Source: Rhizophagus clarus (Eukaryota; Glomeromycota; Glomeromycetes; Glomerales; Glomeraceae). From it: a stretch of 64,000 nt of DNA. A model generated the notes under the pieces. It did no database searches. It was not told where the DNA came from and saw only the letters and a program-made list of their open reading frames with translations. Below, one piece after another: positions 33,376 through 46,796 of the stretch. The stretch is taken from the NCBI GenBank assembly GCA_015698045.1, contig BLAL01000079.1, positions 930,001-994,000 on the forward strand. The letters run 5' to 3'. How positions within the stretch are numbered: position 1 is the first letter of the stretch; each line of letters starts with the position of its first letter. The translations under genes and the position numbers were made by a program.

Positions 33376-34340
33376 TTATTATCTTAACTCTGATGTCATC
33401 TTTTAAATCTTTTAAATTATTAATTGATTCTTTTTTAGATTTTTAACTCTGGATATAATAGAATTAATTTGTGATTATAGTTCAATAGTGCGAATCTGTA
33501 GAAGCAAATGCAAATATCACGTTTTCTTTTTAAATATTTTTTTTTTTTAAATAGTTTACATATAAATAAATCAGCGATTAAGAAAATCAAAACACTTTGA
33601 ACTTTTAATGATCGCAAAAAAAAAAGAAAAAAAAAAAAAAAAATATCTTAGTAAACTTTTTAAAATGTTTAAACAAATGAAACACTTACAATGCACATCC
33701 ACTGCAACTTAATTATCAATCTTTTATTATCACCTAACTTCGGAAGGTAACGCGGTCATTATTTTAATTTTTATGATCTTTTAATTATTAATCGATATTT
33801 TTTTTTTTTTTTTTTAGATTTTTCCAATTGGCCATGAGAATTGAAAGAATTTATTTATGAAACCTGTAGATCTGCGTGTGATTCAATAGTATAAATAATT
33901 AAAATGAGACGTATTGAAGTATTCTTAAATCCAATTCTTGGAGCACATTTCCTTAATAGGAACAGATTTGCAAATCATTTTCTTTTAAGTAATTTACACA
34001 CATAAATGAACCGTCAATTTAAATTCTTAATAATCTCAAAACAAAAATCATAGTAAATTTCTTGAAATAAATAAATTCTGATCTTTAGTGCAAATCACTG
34101 CAATTTAATTAATCAATCTTTTATTATCTTTAACTTCGATGTCGTCGTTATTTTAATTATCAATTGATTTTTTTTTTTTTTTATAATAATTACTTGAAGA
34201 ATTTATGTAATTTGTACTTATGTTTGGAGTAAAGATTGGTCATATAATTTTTTAAGTAATTTATAAAATATAAATAAGCCAGCAATTTAAGAAAATCAAA
34301 ATTTTTAAATTCACAATCCGCCAGTAAAACCATATATAAT
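33376..34340 (+). repeat. Satellite-like repeat, right locus (2-3 units)
   Basis: Direct, diverged units of about 380 bp with the same vocabulary as 7850-8696: CACTGCAA...TTTTATTATC, CTTCGGAAGGTAACGCGGTC, TTATTTTAATTTTTATGATC, a T-run plus AGATTTTTCC, and a tail with AGTAAATTTCTTGAA. Block starts are near 33376, 33700 and 34085. The 60-codon minus frame inside it (33435-33617) is chance. Confidence 0.65.
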
Positions 34341-34798
34341 AATTTTATTGGTAATTTGGTATCTACAATGTCCGGAAGATAACTTGACTTTCTATTGATC
34401 CTAGAGATATGAAATTACTACCATTAGATGCAAGAGAATCCAATGAGCAGAATTTCATCCTTTTACAACCATTGGATGGCGAGTTATCCTTAAACATTTT
34501 TTAAATTTTCAAAGTTTCAATTTTTTTAAATTTAATATTTCAGCCCTTAGTAAAGTGACTTTTAGTAATTTATATGCCTATAAGGTTAGGTTATATATTG
34601 CATTGCCGGATCTACAGATTCTGCATTACTAATAAAAATTATATGACTTTCACTTATGGTTTACTGATAGATCGCAAATTTATTATATATTTTATAAATA
34701 AATAAATAAATTAATGCAAATTCATTATATATATTGTATAAATAAATAAATAAATAAAATTCATATATAAAATATATAAAATGCTAATTATTCAAATA
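34341..34798. other. Spacer, no gene seen
   Basis: AT-rich DNA with AAATAAATAAAT runs near the 3' end of the oxygenase gene. No supported feature. Confidence 0.4.
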
Positions 34799-35494
34799 TC
34801 ATTTACTAGTTTTATACATAACATCAGTCCTAATAACATATTTAATACCATCTATAAGTTTCGAACCTTCATGAAATATATTATGTTCAAATACAAGTGC
34901 TCTACCAGGTTTTGGAATTACAGGTACTTTAGCATTTAATAAATTATTAAGGAAAGTAGTTTCACCACCTTGAAAACCTTCATTTAAGTATAATTGTAAA
35001 GTAACAAAAGATGTTTCACTACCATCATCACGACCATACATACCATCTTGATGACATTTAAAATATTCACCTTTTTTGTATTTTAAAAAGCGTAAACGTT
35101 CATTTAAACAAGATAAAGGGAATGTTCTGTTACCCCATTTCCAAGTTTGAGGTAATAGATGAGATATTCTATTAAATATTTGAGATGATATAATAAAATC
35201 ATCTCTAATATATCTTGAACTATTCCTTACATCTTTTGCAGAAATTTGTTTTCCTTCACCGATATTAAGTAAAGCTTCTTCATATTTTATATTAGGATCA
35301 TTTTCAGTAAGATTTATTAATGCATTACATTCTTCTAATGTCAATACATTATCAATAATGAAAGCCAAAGGTTCACGTTTATTAATTGATGATAAATCAA
35401 TTGGTTTAATTTCTAATGAATTAATGTCAAAATTTGAATTTAAAATATCGTTATTAAATTCATTAGATTCTGTTACAGACAAATTATTTTCCAT
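34799..35494 (-). CDS. 2-oxoglutarate/Fe(II) dioxygenase, prolyl-4-hydroxylase-like
   Basis: A single-exon gene of 231 residues. The double-stranded beta-helix core is complete. H148 and D150 (KCHQDGMYGR) are two iron ligands, the distal His is in FEHNIFHEG (H208), and the 2OG-binding basic residue follows in GIKYVIRTDVMY (K218 or R222). The block LQLYLNEGFQGGETTFL is typical of P4H-superfamily enzymes. There is no signal peptide or membrane segment, so a cytosolic or nuclear enzyme is expected. Small fungal enzymes of this type oxidise proteins or small molecules, and the substrate cannot be inferred. The gene is intact and intronless. Confidence 0.9.
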   Translation of the reverse strand: MENNLSVTESNEFNNDILNSNFDINSLEIKPIDLSSINKREPLAFIIDNVLTLEECNALINLTENDPNIKYEEALLNIGEGKQISAKDVRNSSRYIRDDFIISSQIFNRISHLLPQTWKWGNRTFPLSCLNERLRFLKYKKGEYFKCHQDGMYGRDDGSETSFVTLQLYLNEGFQGGETTFLNNLLNAKVPVIPKPGRALVFEHNIFHEGSKLIDGIKYVIRTDVMYKTSK

Positions 35495-35833
35495 AGTAAT
35501 AAAATAGGGAGGATGATATTATAGATCTTGAACATTAACTTTTAATCTTTATATAAAAAAAGACTCGGAAATAAGAACGCCGTTTCATCTAACCGTTTTA
35601 GGTTTACATCATTGAGTAAATGAATGAATACGCCTTGATTCTTGTCCAATTAAATTTCTTTATTTTTTTAAAAAGGCGGTGCATTAGGCTAACAATATGT
35701 ATTCTCGGAATACAATCAAATAATACGCAGACAAATCAAATATTTTATAGTATATGATTTCTTAAATTATACAAGAAAGAAAAAAAAAACAAGTGTTATG
35801 TATAATTATGTAAAGAATTAAAAGGGAAAAGAT

Positions 35834-36368
35834 TTAACTTCCATATTTTTCTTTCATTTTTGCAACAAAGGCAACATATTGACTTTGTGCGTCCTCGGGT
35901 GTAATACCTACCAAGTGAAATAGTAAAATAAGTAGGTACTATGATCCGATTGAACATTTTTACTAAAAAAAAAATTCTAACCTTTTTTAGCGTTATAAGC
36001 GGTCCATTTTGCTTTTTCAGTTCTTGCAAAAAAACCGGGTTCAGCTAAATATAGTTCGTACAAAGAAAAGTTAATGCAAAAAAAAAAAAAATGAAATGCC
36101 AGATTTGATTCCTCTTAATAATAATAATTACGTTTGGTGTTATCTCCGAATGATCCTTGTTTAAATAAGGCATATCCTTCCAATTTTTCTTCATCAGTTG
36201 GACTATGATTCTTTACAACTTCCTCAAAATCTTTAGCGGCAGTTTCAAATTCGGGCTAGTTATCCGAAATAAATAAATAAATTAATAAACCTTTTAATTT
36301 TTACATTGTTTTGCTCATCTCAGTCCTATAGAAAAAAGAAAACTTACACTTTTTGTAATTTCTGCCAT
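35834..36368 (-). CDS. Acyl-CoA-binding protein, canonical
   Basis: Four exons (36368-36348, 36255-36132, 36044-35982, 35907-35834) give 93 residues. The sequence follows the ACBP fold closely: MAEITKSPEFETAAKDF, LEGYALFKQGSFGDN, PGFFARTEKAKWTAYNAKKG and AQSQYVAFVAKMKEKYG. The ligand-contacting Tyr, Lys and Trp positions are kept. It should bind long-chain acyl-CoA in the cytosol. One intron has a GTTAGA donor, unusual but in frame. Its first two exons are exactly the same lengths (21 and 124 nt) as in the divergent ACBP at 3513-3935. That copy lacks the third intron. Confidence 0.92.
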
Positions 36369-37459
36369 TTTTATCAAAGAATTTAAATATAAAAAAAGGT
36401 AAAAAGTTTTATAGCAAAGAAACAAACGTAGTAGAACAAGAGTCTCCTTTGTTTTTTAAAAAAAAAAACTTCCAAAATGAAGAACTTTATTTATAAGGAA
36501 AAAAAAAGATTAATTGGGGTTTCACAAATAGATTCCTGATCCTTTGTGATTATCTTGTGACAATTGCTAAGCGAAAATTATATTAGTATTAAATGATACA
36601 ATAATCATCATATGTCGCAATTCTCTCTTACAACAATCATCATTAGATATCTAATATAATAAGTCGACGACCGCTGTCTTTTTAAGATTGCAGTTCATTA
36701 TACCACTGCTCCGTTATTTATTATAATACATAAATAAAAATTATCATAAATGCAGATTACAAACGCTAACCTGCATCAGTGGAAAATACGGTGAAAAGAA
36801 ATGTAACACAACCCATCTTTGATTTATGTTAAAATCATGAAATGTGGGACATTTTGACAAATTATTTAATTAATTTTGACCAATTAAAAATGTTAAACGT
36901 GACTACATTTTTTTTTTTTAAAAAAAAACATACAAAAAAAGGGAGATTTCTAACATTACTTTAAATTTTTTTTATATTTCAAATATAAATCTTAAATATG
37001 TGGTTTTAAAAAACTACTACAATACATATAAATGTTCACCGATTATCTTTACCACTCTCTTTTTTCCATTTATTTTATAAACAAATCGGTAAAGATAAGC
37101 TTTCATCACACATGATATTTCATTATCACCAACTGTTTGTATTTCTGATAGAATGAAACTCTAATAAAGCATATCCGTTTTGTAATATATATAAAAGAAA
37201 ACAAATGCATTTCCCGTTTCTCTTGAATTTGCAAATTAGTTTCTAATCAAAAAAAAAAAATAAAAAAAAAATAGAAGAAATTAGTTTTAAATTTGATTTC
37301 TCTTAATCTCTTCCAAACAATTGTCTATTTCTTGATATAAATTATTATTTCTTGCAATTTCTGTTATTTTTACTGGGTTAATCATGATCACTTACCAATC
37401 AATAATTCAATCTATTCTAATAATTTGGATAACAGGTTCGTTGGAAATAACGATTAAAT
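36369..37459. other. Intergenic, no gene seen
   Basis: Upstream region of the ACBP gene and downstream region of the Nup42-like gene. Several A/T homopolymers (about 36910-36930, 37250-37272) and no supported frame. Confidence 0.4.
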
Positions 37460-38812
37460 TCATCTTCTATAATCTGAAGGTGGAGGTATTTCAGGTATTT
37501 TGTATAATTGAAATTCACTTGACGCAAATGCTTGCATTTGTGGATTGTTTATTGTACCTTGGGTATTTCCCGGTTGTGGTGGTTGCTGCATTTGTTGCTG
37601 CTGCATCATTTGTTGTTGCATCATTTGCTGCTGCTGCTGCTGTTGTTGTTGTTGTTGTAGTTCATGCTGTTGTTGCATTTGAAGTAAATATTGCTGTTGT
37701 TGAGGATCAGGTTGTTGAGGTTGCTGGGGTTGTTGATAACCGCCGAATGGATTTTGAGCTGGAGTTACCGGATAACTCAACGAACTAGTAGCATTAAAAT
37801 TAGATGCTCCAAAACCTGAAGGATTTGATCCAAATAATGGGGCAGGTGCAGCAGGTTGATTATACGATGTCAAAAGTGAAGGTGTACTAGGCTGGTTAAT
37901 AGATGAACCAAATGAAGGTGTAGCCGTTTGCGCAGGTGCACCTAAAACTTGAGTTCCATATGCCCCGGGTCGTTGAGGTGTAGGTTGGTGCTGAGGTTGA
38001 GTTGGTTGACCGAATGCAAATCCGCTTGCTGCCTGCTGTTGCGCTAGTTGTTGTCTTTTAGTATCAAATCGACTAAGAGCAGTGCGTACATCTCTAAGGA
38101 TAGTATCAATTTGGCCTTGCGTACGTTCATCAAGATCTTTCACACCAGCACGCTAGATTGGTTAAAAAGTTATTGAATTATCTACAATTCGATCCTACTA
38201 TGGTCACCTTTGAAGACCCCACTTCTTTCTGATGGACTATTATAATGTATAAAAAAAAAAAAGAAAAGGAAATATTGTTCTAAAAAAATATCCAATTTCC
38301 AATACATACATATGCAGAGTCCACTCCGTTTGTACTCATGATATTATAGTACTGTACTCGTAATTCTTCGGCAGAAAAGTCCGTACCCTCTAATAAATTC
38401 GGTTCTTCTTTTGCCGGACCGTAACAAGAGTACCTGTATTCAGGACGGTCTTTTTGTAAATCGGTCCTTACAGATTTATCACTGAAAAATTAATTACATA
38501 CGCATTAATGATCTAATTCGTACTAACATTACGTTATAAACAGCACATACTCATATACTCTGTTAGAAGGGTAATCTGTAGAAGAACTCGCTATTTAAAA
38601 AAGATAAAGTTAGAAGACAAGAATGGTTTTATGAATTTTCAAAACTTATCATAAGGAAATTTGAACTTACGAAAACCTAATCGTCCTCTTAATGGATTAT
38701 TCGAATCTGAACCAAAACGATTATTACGTTGTTGAGCGTCAACCGGATGTTCATTTCTACAGCCCGAGCCATAGTTACATCGACCCTCCAAGAAATACTT
38801 ACAAACAGTCAT
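37460..38812 (-). CDS. Nup42/AMO1-like nucleoporin with CCCH zinc finger
   Basis: Four exons (38812-38671, 38590-38551, 38481-38310, 38152-37460) give 348 residues. The protein begins with one CCCH finger (C4-X7-C12-X5-C18-X3-H22, in YFLEGRCNYGSGCRNEHP). A conserved helical stretch follows (TDLQKDRPEYRYSCYGP and FSAEELRVQYYNIMSTNG), then an FG-type low-complexity region with FGQ, FGS, GFGA and FGG. A glutamine run comes from about 37600-37700. The C-terminus is EFQLYKIPEIPPPSDYRR. This order matches fungal Nup42/AMO1 and animal NLP1/CG1, cytoplasmic-side nuclear pore proteins that act with Gle1 and Dbp5 in mRNA export. A generic CCCH protein is the alternative. Confidence 0.82.
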
Positions 38813-39151
38813 TTCGGCTTGTTCCTTGTAGAATTTTTGCTTGATTTTTAAACGTGTGAAAGGCCGTTAGCGAGAAAGTTGTGGCTGTTTTATACACTAA
38901 TTTGCTAGTTTATATAATTTTTTGATCATCCGGGATGTTCAAACAAAGTCTTTTCTTACTTTCCTTTTATAGAAACAATATTAATATAATCAGGCCGGAA
39001 TTACGTACAGATTCTTTTATGACCTACGTTATTCTAACTAACTTCCACAGCGAATCATTCGGAAAATCCAATTGGCCTAATAACAAGCCACAGTATACGC
39101 GTTAAGATTTATTGGCCAAAACAAAAAAAAAATCGATTCGAGTTTATTAAA

Positions 39152-39170
39152 CACGTGATTTTTATTGGTC
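39152..39170 (+). promoter_or_regulatory. CACGTG plus inverted CCAAT pair
   Basis: The word CACGTGATTTTTATTGGTC combines an E-box core with an inverted CCAAT box 6 bp on, about 340 bp upstream of the Nup42-like start. A near match without the E-box (GTGATTTTTATTGGTC) is at about 26921. It may be a promoter element of the upstream region. Function is inferred only. Confidence 0.35.
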
Positions 39171-39399
39171 ATACGATTTTGTATTTATGGAATTATAACA
39201 ATATCACTATCAGCTATTGATATTGTTATTTTAAATACAATGTATGTAATACCAAAAAATACATTATATCTAGCTGATCTTTATTAATTTTTGTAGATCG
39301 TCTATATATTGTGATTGTATAATTCTTTTTTCGATTATTTATACCTTTTTTTTTACTCTTTGGAATTTGAATCCTATACATGGTTTATGTGAATAAAAG

Positions 39400-42300
39400 T
39401 GATAAGTGAGTATTATTGGCAAAAAATTTGACAGTTATAAAGATGTTTATTTTATGGTTTGATATAAGAATAGGTTACAAAATCTTATAATTACTTGTAA
39501 TAGAAACAAAATAAATGTAAAAGAGAAATAATCACTTATTAACTTTATCCAAAAAATTATTAATAAGGTTTCTAATTGAATTAACAAATTAATCAACCAA
39601 TTATAATGGCTAATATCCAATCATTATTTTACATTCAGAAAATATATCTTAATTAAAATATTTTTATATAGCCAAAAATATATTAAACAAATTCCAATAT
39701 CTATAAATTCTAATTATTACATTTTTAAGGGTTTTGTTTTTTATCACTCTTATAATATATTGCACCTTTATATAAAATTAAAAATAGTATTTTAAATCTT
39801 TTTAATATATTAAATAAATTGTAAAGTAAATAAAAATATGTATATTATATGATTCTAAAAATATTTTTATAAGTATATAAAGTTTATATTAAAAAAAAAT
39901 AAAGAATTAAAAAGTAGAAATATCAAAAAATCACCATATCTGATATGTTAATTATTATCATATTTAAATATTTTTTTAATTTTAAAATTTTTTACTGAAA
40001 TATTGATCTATTTATAATATGATAAATACTATTATATATAAATTTATAAGTAAAATAAGTATCTCTTAAGTTAAAAAAACCATTGTTCAGATAGTTTTTA
40101 AAAAAAAATGTATTTATAAGCAAAATGATTTTTGATATTAAAAATTTTTTTTTAAATTTTATTTAATATGATTAATATTTAATTATATTCATTTTACTTA
40201 TTATATATTACAGGTCACAGTATCTCTTATATATAGTATCACTTTTTTTTCATCTGAAAAAAGTTTTATTTTCTATTGATTTTATTATTTAATAAATTTA
40301 ATTTTATTTAGAAAACTAGAAAAACAAAAGCTGTTATTAAGTTCAAAGTAAAATAGAATATAGGTTTAGTTCCTAAAATAAGCAAAATAATTAAAAATTA
40401 TCTGAATATCTGAATATAATATTATTAAATACAGAAGTATATATAGTCTTTTATTACACTTTAAACTAATAATTTTTTTGGTTATTATTCAATCTTTTAA
40501 ACATTTTATTTATAATAAATATTTGAATTATTAATATGGTAATATAAAATTAATTCTTAAAAATTTGCAAAATACTTGAAATACTATAGTTTATAATATA
40601 TAGTATTTATTATTATTTAGGTCAAATCAAATAAAAAGTATATTTAATATAATTTTTTTCTTTTTTTTTATTCTTAAAATAGTTCTTAAATAACATTTAT
40701 TTGCAATTTTGATTAGATAAAATTGATAAAAATTATATAATATTTAAGATTTAAGTTTTAATTAATTAATTAGGTTTTTCTTTTCTTATCTTTTTGATCT
40801 TAGATTTATGTTAAATATATTATCTGTTTAATTTGATAATATTTTTAAGATAAATTACTTATTGATAATAAGTAATAAAATTTTATTTAAAGTTAAAATA
40901 TTTAAAATATTTAAAATTCAAATTGGTTTTAAAACTAATTAATTGATATTAGTTTTAAGTAAATTACTAAATTTTGATACAATGATTAAAAAATATTATT
41001 ATTAAAAATTATTTTTAGATTGTTTTTAAATTTGGTATTAAATAATAATTTTATAATTATAATAAATAATAATATTAAAATTCAAGTTAATAATCTTTGC
41101 ATTTAATGATCTGATTTTTATGATCTTTATGTGGTTAGATTCAGCTCATCAAAAGGATTCTAATAATATGAGTTATATATTTGTAATATTAATATTGATA
41201 GAGCGAGTTATTTACATTTAAAATTTGGTATTAAATTATAATTATAAAAATCATATAATTATAATGTAATTTTTGATTATTTTGATACTTTTGACCTTTT
41301 CAAGTTAAAATATTTTGGCTTTTAGATTTTAATTTCAACTTTATATATAGTTGGCATTAGTTATGCTGAATCTGTATATACTAAAAACTTATTATACTAA
41401 ACTCAGGTTTATAGAACTGATTTTTTATAATTAATTACATTGGATATAACAAATTTTATAATAAAATTTTATATACTGCATCTGAGTTCACCTTAATCAA
41501 TCCTGATATATTAGCTATATATTTTTTATATTAAACTATTATATGATTTATTATATTAATTAATACAATTATCTTATATATTGATACTATGTGATCTATA
41601 TATCTTGTTTTTTCCTTTTTTCTTTTTCCAGTTGTTTACTTGCTTATTTGAACAAGGTATACCTTTTTGATATATTTTTCTATAAAAATACACTTAATTG
41701 TTATATATTTGCTATTATTAAATAAATAAATAAATAAAGACTATACAGTCACTTTTTACATTTAAATAAATCACATACTTGTTATTTTATTGGTCAGAAT
41801 TATATAATGAACTGTTCAGTATACAGCATAGATGCCATAGCAAACTCATTCTATACTGAACAAAATTACTGAAATATTGAATTTGGTATAATCAATAGCG
41901 ACTGTATAATATTAACTGATTATATATTTTATTTTAAACTTTTAGTTATTTAAGATTTAATTTATTTTAATAATATTTGAATTCTATTATATTTATTAAG
42001 TTATACTTTTTTAATTACAAAAATTTGCTGTTTTATTTTAATTATTACTTTTAAAATATGATATAAATTTTATATTATTTTTCTTTTCTTAATATTTTTT
42101 CTGAAAAATCTATTTTATTTCAATACAAATAAATATTTAAATAAAATCAGAAAGAACTTTATAAAATGATTTTTAATATAAATTTATCTTTATTTATTAT
42201 GCATTATTTAATAGATTTTTCAATATTTTTTCATTTATAAGTTATTATAATTGCAAAAATTAGTAATAACTGACTTTATTAATTAATTTTTTTTATATTA

Positions 42301-42640
42301 GGTATTAGAATAAATACAATAAGTATCTTTTTAATAAAACTGCAAAAAAGAATACTTGAGTTAAAATTGATATTTCAAATAATGAGCTTATTTTCTAATC
42401 TTTAATTCTAAATTATTTTAAAAAAATTTTTCAGTTAAATAGAATCAATCATATTATCATATAGAATACAATACTAGTGGGAAAAATCATATTACATTAA
42501 AAAAAGTAAGGCAGGTATCATATACGTTAAATATAAAAAATTGCTTAAATTTGCATTGAGCTTATTGAGCTTTTACATTCTATTTTTTTATAACTAAACT
42601 TTTGATCCTAATATTTTTTTTATAGGTAAAGATGAGCATC
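39400..42640. repeat. Extreme AT island 3 (3.2 kb)
   Basis: A long stretch of almost pure A+T with scattered AAATAAAT words and no frame. It starts beyond the Nup42-like promoter and ends where gene debris begins. Composition is like islands 1 and 2, but I did not find their shared end block. Probably old decayed repeats. Confidence 0.5.
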
Positions 42641-44041
42641 CTAAAAAGAAAAGAGACTTGGAAGCCTTCAAGCATACTGGTGCAGTATAAAACAATAAAC
42701 TCCCAGTTATTGTTGTTTATGTCAATATCACCAGCTATAGTAAACTGGATATCTTGCAAATTCCTGAGGGTTGACCTTGTATCACCATGTTAATAACTCA
42801 AATTAAAAATTGAATAATAACCGGGAAATTATTTTTTCATAATATCTGGGCAAAATTAGATTAATTAAATAATAAAATGAATAGAAAATGGAATTTTTTT
42901 TTTCGGGTGAAAGAGAGGGGGATACTATGCATAGGGGGGGATATACGGAATTTAGACTAGAAGTTCTCAAAATGAGGCTAAAATGAGTGCGGATCACCGA
43001 AAACACATTGCTGTATTTGTCAGCAGTGAAGGTTCGGTTCCTAGAAGGATGGAATGTAAGTATTGGCAATGTTTTTGTGCTCCTGAAAATAGCATTACTT
43101 CTTATATTCGTAGTTCCTGGTCACGTGCAAAACCTGTAATGGAATCGGTGACTTTGATAAGGAAGAATCAATGGAGTATCTGGTTAGAAGAAAGATGCGA
43201 AAAAATTATATGATTTGATTGGGATCGCATTGAAGAGCTAAAGACTGTGGCGGATGACTTTCTGGCTGGACAAAAATCCAAAAGGAGAAATTAGTCTATT
43301 TCATTGATCAACTTTGTCTTGTATTAAATTTTTATTTTCCTTGCAGTCATTAAGCACAAATATTAACCGAAGTCAAGAAGAAATTTAAATCTGCCAAACT
43401 CCTTCAGGATCAGACTCACTATGAAGCTGGAAAAGATGTAATTCGCTGAACTCTGAGGAGATTGATATTGATTTATTTAGAAATATTTTAAGGACGAAAA
43501 TGTTAGTGAAGTTTTAGGGCTAATGTGTTTGCATATCATCCGTCAAGAGATACTGTGACATTTCGGTCACAATCAGTATGATACTTTATTCAGGAAAACT
43601 CCAGTATATTCACTAGAGAAAAATTCACTAAATAAGACCGTGATTTACATTTTTAAAGAAAATATAAAATCTGCATAGGATTATACAAAGTAATATATAC
43701 ATGTTAATAAATAATAAAAGCTTATTTTATCGCGAAGATATATTTTTTCCATAATTTATTATGAATTTTTGATGTGAAGTTTTTAAATTTACATTTATAT
43801 TCTAAAAACTTATAAGCTTGATACATTGTTATTGTATATTTATATTTTTTTTTTATAGTTATAATATTCAGTATTTTTTTTTTTTATAATTCAAGGCTTC
43901 TCTAGCATGTATACTGCATAATAATGTTTAAATATAATCAAGTGGTAATTTTTTATATGATTATATTAGTTTCAAAAATAAAAAAAAAAATAAAAATTCT
44001 ATTGGCTGAATTTGTGATCCGTGTATAATAATACATTTAAA
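42641..44041. other. Gene debris, no intact gene
   Basis: Short coding-like pieces appear on the plus strand: a possible exon after a TATAG acceptor (GKDEHPKKKRDLEAFKHTG, about 42626-42690), a 76-codon frame at 42983-43213 and a piece reading EELKTVADDFLAGQKSKR at about 43231-43285. They do not join and I recognise none of them. TGTGACATTTCGGTCACA at about 43555 is a dyad. The rest is AT-rich downstream DNA of the glucosyltransferase gene. Confidence 0.4.
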
Positions 44042-46762
44042 TTATAAATCTTCATGTGTTGTAGTTTTTACAGGAATTTCACTTTTACTGCTTACTTCTA
44101 TTGTGCTTTTGCTTTGAATGTTTGATTCTGTTATTAAAACTTTTTGTAATTGAGAAATTCTTGCAGCAAAAGTAGCAACTTCTTTATCATAAGATTCCCA
44201 TTCTGGAACTTGACGTCTTGCACGATCAAGTTTTGGTTCTTTTGTTAATGGATTATTACACTAATAAAAGAGTATAAATTATTTTGTTTATATATATTTA
44301 TAACAAAAAAAAAAAATTCCTTTTAAACTTACCAAGTCAATGGTCCTTGCTCTTTCAAATGATTCATCACTACACCAAGTTTCACACCAAAGCCATTCAA
44401 GCGGTAAAGAAAATATTGGTACAATATGTTGCATATTATTAGGTAAATCCTGATCTAAATTAGCCAATGAATTTGGGTCTATGCTAAGTGATTGATACTG
44501 TCCACGTATTTGATCTCCTGCTGCCATATGACGGAATCGTTGCAAGTCTACGACATACAATGCACTATTTTATAGAAAACTCTATTAATTAAATTTCATT
44601 TACCGAAATAACATGATAGCTTATCATACCTAATGTGATATGATTTTCCTTTTAAATGATCCTTCCAATATCCATGTTTCCAAAATCGAAATCCATCCAT
44701 TTCCGGCCTATTGTCACAAAATGGTGTATACCCATATGGAGCTCCTTGGAGATCCATATCGACTAATTCTTTTAAGTCTGCTCGTACAATTTGATCTGCA
44801 TCAACAAATATAACTTTATCCAGATCGAGCGGAAAAAGTACATCAAGGAATAAGATCTTGTATCTAAAAATGTAAATTACAAATGTTAATAAGTAATCAA
44901 TGACCTTTTTTCAAAATAGAAATAATTCTTTGATGTTACCCCCAGATAGTTCTTTGCTTTTCTTTTTGTGCTCTTAACCAATGCGGCCATTTATATGTAA
45001 CAAGTTCATATTCAAAGTTATATTCTTTAGCCATATGTGGGATAAAATCCTATAATAACGATATGTTAAAGGTTTATATCATAAATAAATGGGTACAACT
45101 AACTTCAAATTTACCTTGAAAGATGGTGATAAAAAGTTTTCGATAAACCAAAATTTAACACGACTTTTTGTATGCTTCAATACACTTAGAATCATTATAG
45201 ACAAAAATCTTTCATAAAGATGTCCAGATGCCACAGAAAATATATTGATTTCTGCTTTATTCTTAGAAACATTTTTCGAAAATCTTTATTTTAAAAAGAA
45301 GAAACAATTAATATTTTTTAAAATCTTGATTAAAAAAAATATCCACACTGCAAGATGGAAATATACTCACTTGTTTACAAAATAATTCCAAATTCCATCT
45401 TTTTCTTCAAATTTTAATACATCTTCATTTTCTTTACCAGGTTTCCTGGTAAACCTTGGATAAATAATCAATCCTTCGAAATTATTCAATACTATTTCAT
45501 TACCAATTTCTTCAACATTACGACTATACCATCCTTCACTTCCGACACTTTGGATATTAAATATTTCCGATGACTTTCCTTCTCTTAAACTAAATGTCCA
45601 TATACCAGGATTTGCTTTTAATTGCAAATATCCAAGATTTGCCATTACAATAGTATCTACCATTACAGGATTATTTTTTGTACCAAGTACAATTTGTAGC
45701 CCACTTGGCGGTGCTTGTAGTGTCATATCGCGTGCATGACCTTCAATAAGAATATTCTTTAATTCAAATACTGATTCTACTCCTTTTATCCTCAAACGAG
45801 AATCTAAATTCGCTAACCGAATATTATCTAAATCGTGAATAGAAACTTTAGGTGTTACTAGCCATGCTTGAATTACATCCATTCCGAGCGTTAACAAAGG
45901 ATCTTCGGGTAAATTCGAAAAATGGGCGGATGGGGCAATTAAGTTTCTATAAAAAAAATGATATTAAATAAAAAAGATGACGTAGGCAAATAAATCCTTG
46001 TCTAAATATATTTTACCCGGTCGTAGTGTTAAATTTCAATTTCGGTTCTAATACATAACGATAAAATCTTTTTATCGGAATTTCAACCAAATTCATTTTT
46101 GGATTAAAATATAACTCAATAGCAACTCCATCAATTTGTGATAATATCTAAAATTGATCGCAATAAATGAATTTTTTTTTTTACAAAATAATTAAAATGA
46201 AAGCATTTACATTTATTTACCTCTAATATCGTAGACCATTTTTGTGCCGTTTCGCTTAATGGGTCAATTAAGACACTAATCTTGTATAAGGCTGCCTCTG
46301 TATCGCCAATAACAATTTTGCTAAAATGTAATAACAATAATTAATCACGCATATTATTAAATTTACATCTATTTTTTTATTTTTTATTTCTTACCTATGT
46401 TCTGATTTTAACTTTTTGAATGAAAGATCACGCTTTAAGTCTTGTCCACCAAAAAGTCCGAGAGGAACATCTGATATCATAGAAGTAGCTATTATAGAAG
46501 TTGCTTTAGAAATAAAGTCCGAATAATTGGACCTAGAACGTAAAATAAAATTAATAAAAAATTTATTAAATTCAATATCAAAATAATAAATAAATTTACC
46601 TGTTTAATTGCACTGTTAGATTAGCTGCTTTTGCTGCATTTATTACAGGTTCGATACGCTCTGAGAATTCTATATCAATCAATAATCTGAAATCGTCTAC
46701 AATGAACAAGTCTTCTTTAATAAAAGGTCCTACAACCTATTAATTATTTGATAGAGAAGATT

Positions 46763-46796
<34 letters not shown>

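Noticed and set aside
37384..37788. 134-codon plus frame (AAFVAAASFVVASFAA type)
   Set aside because: Antisense of the glutamine-rich part of the Nup42-like gene.
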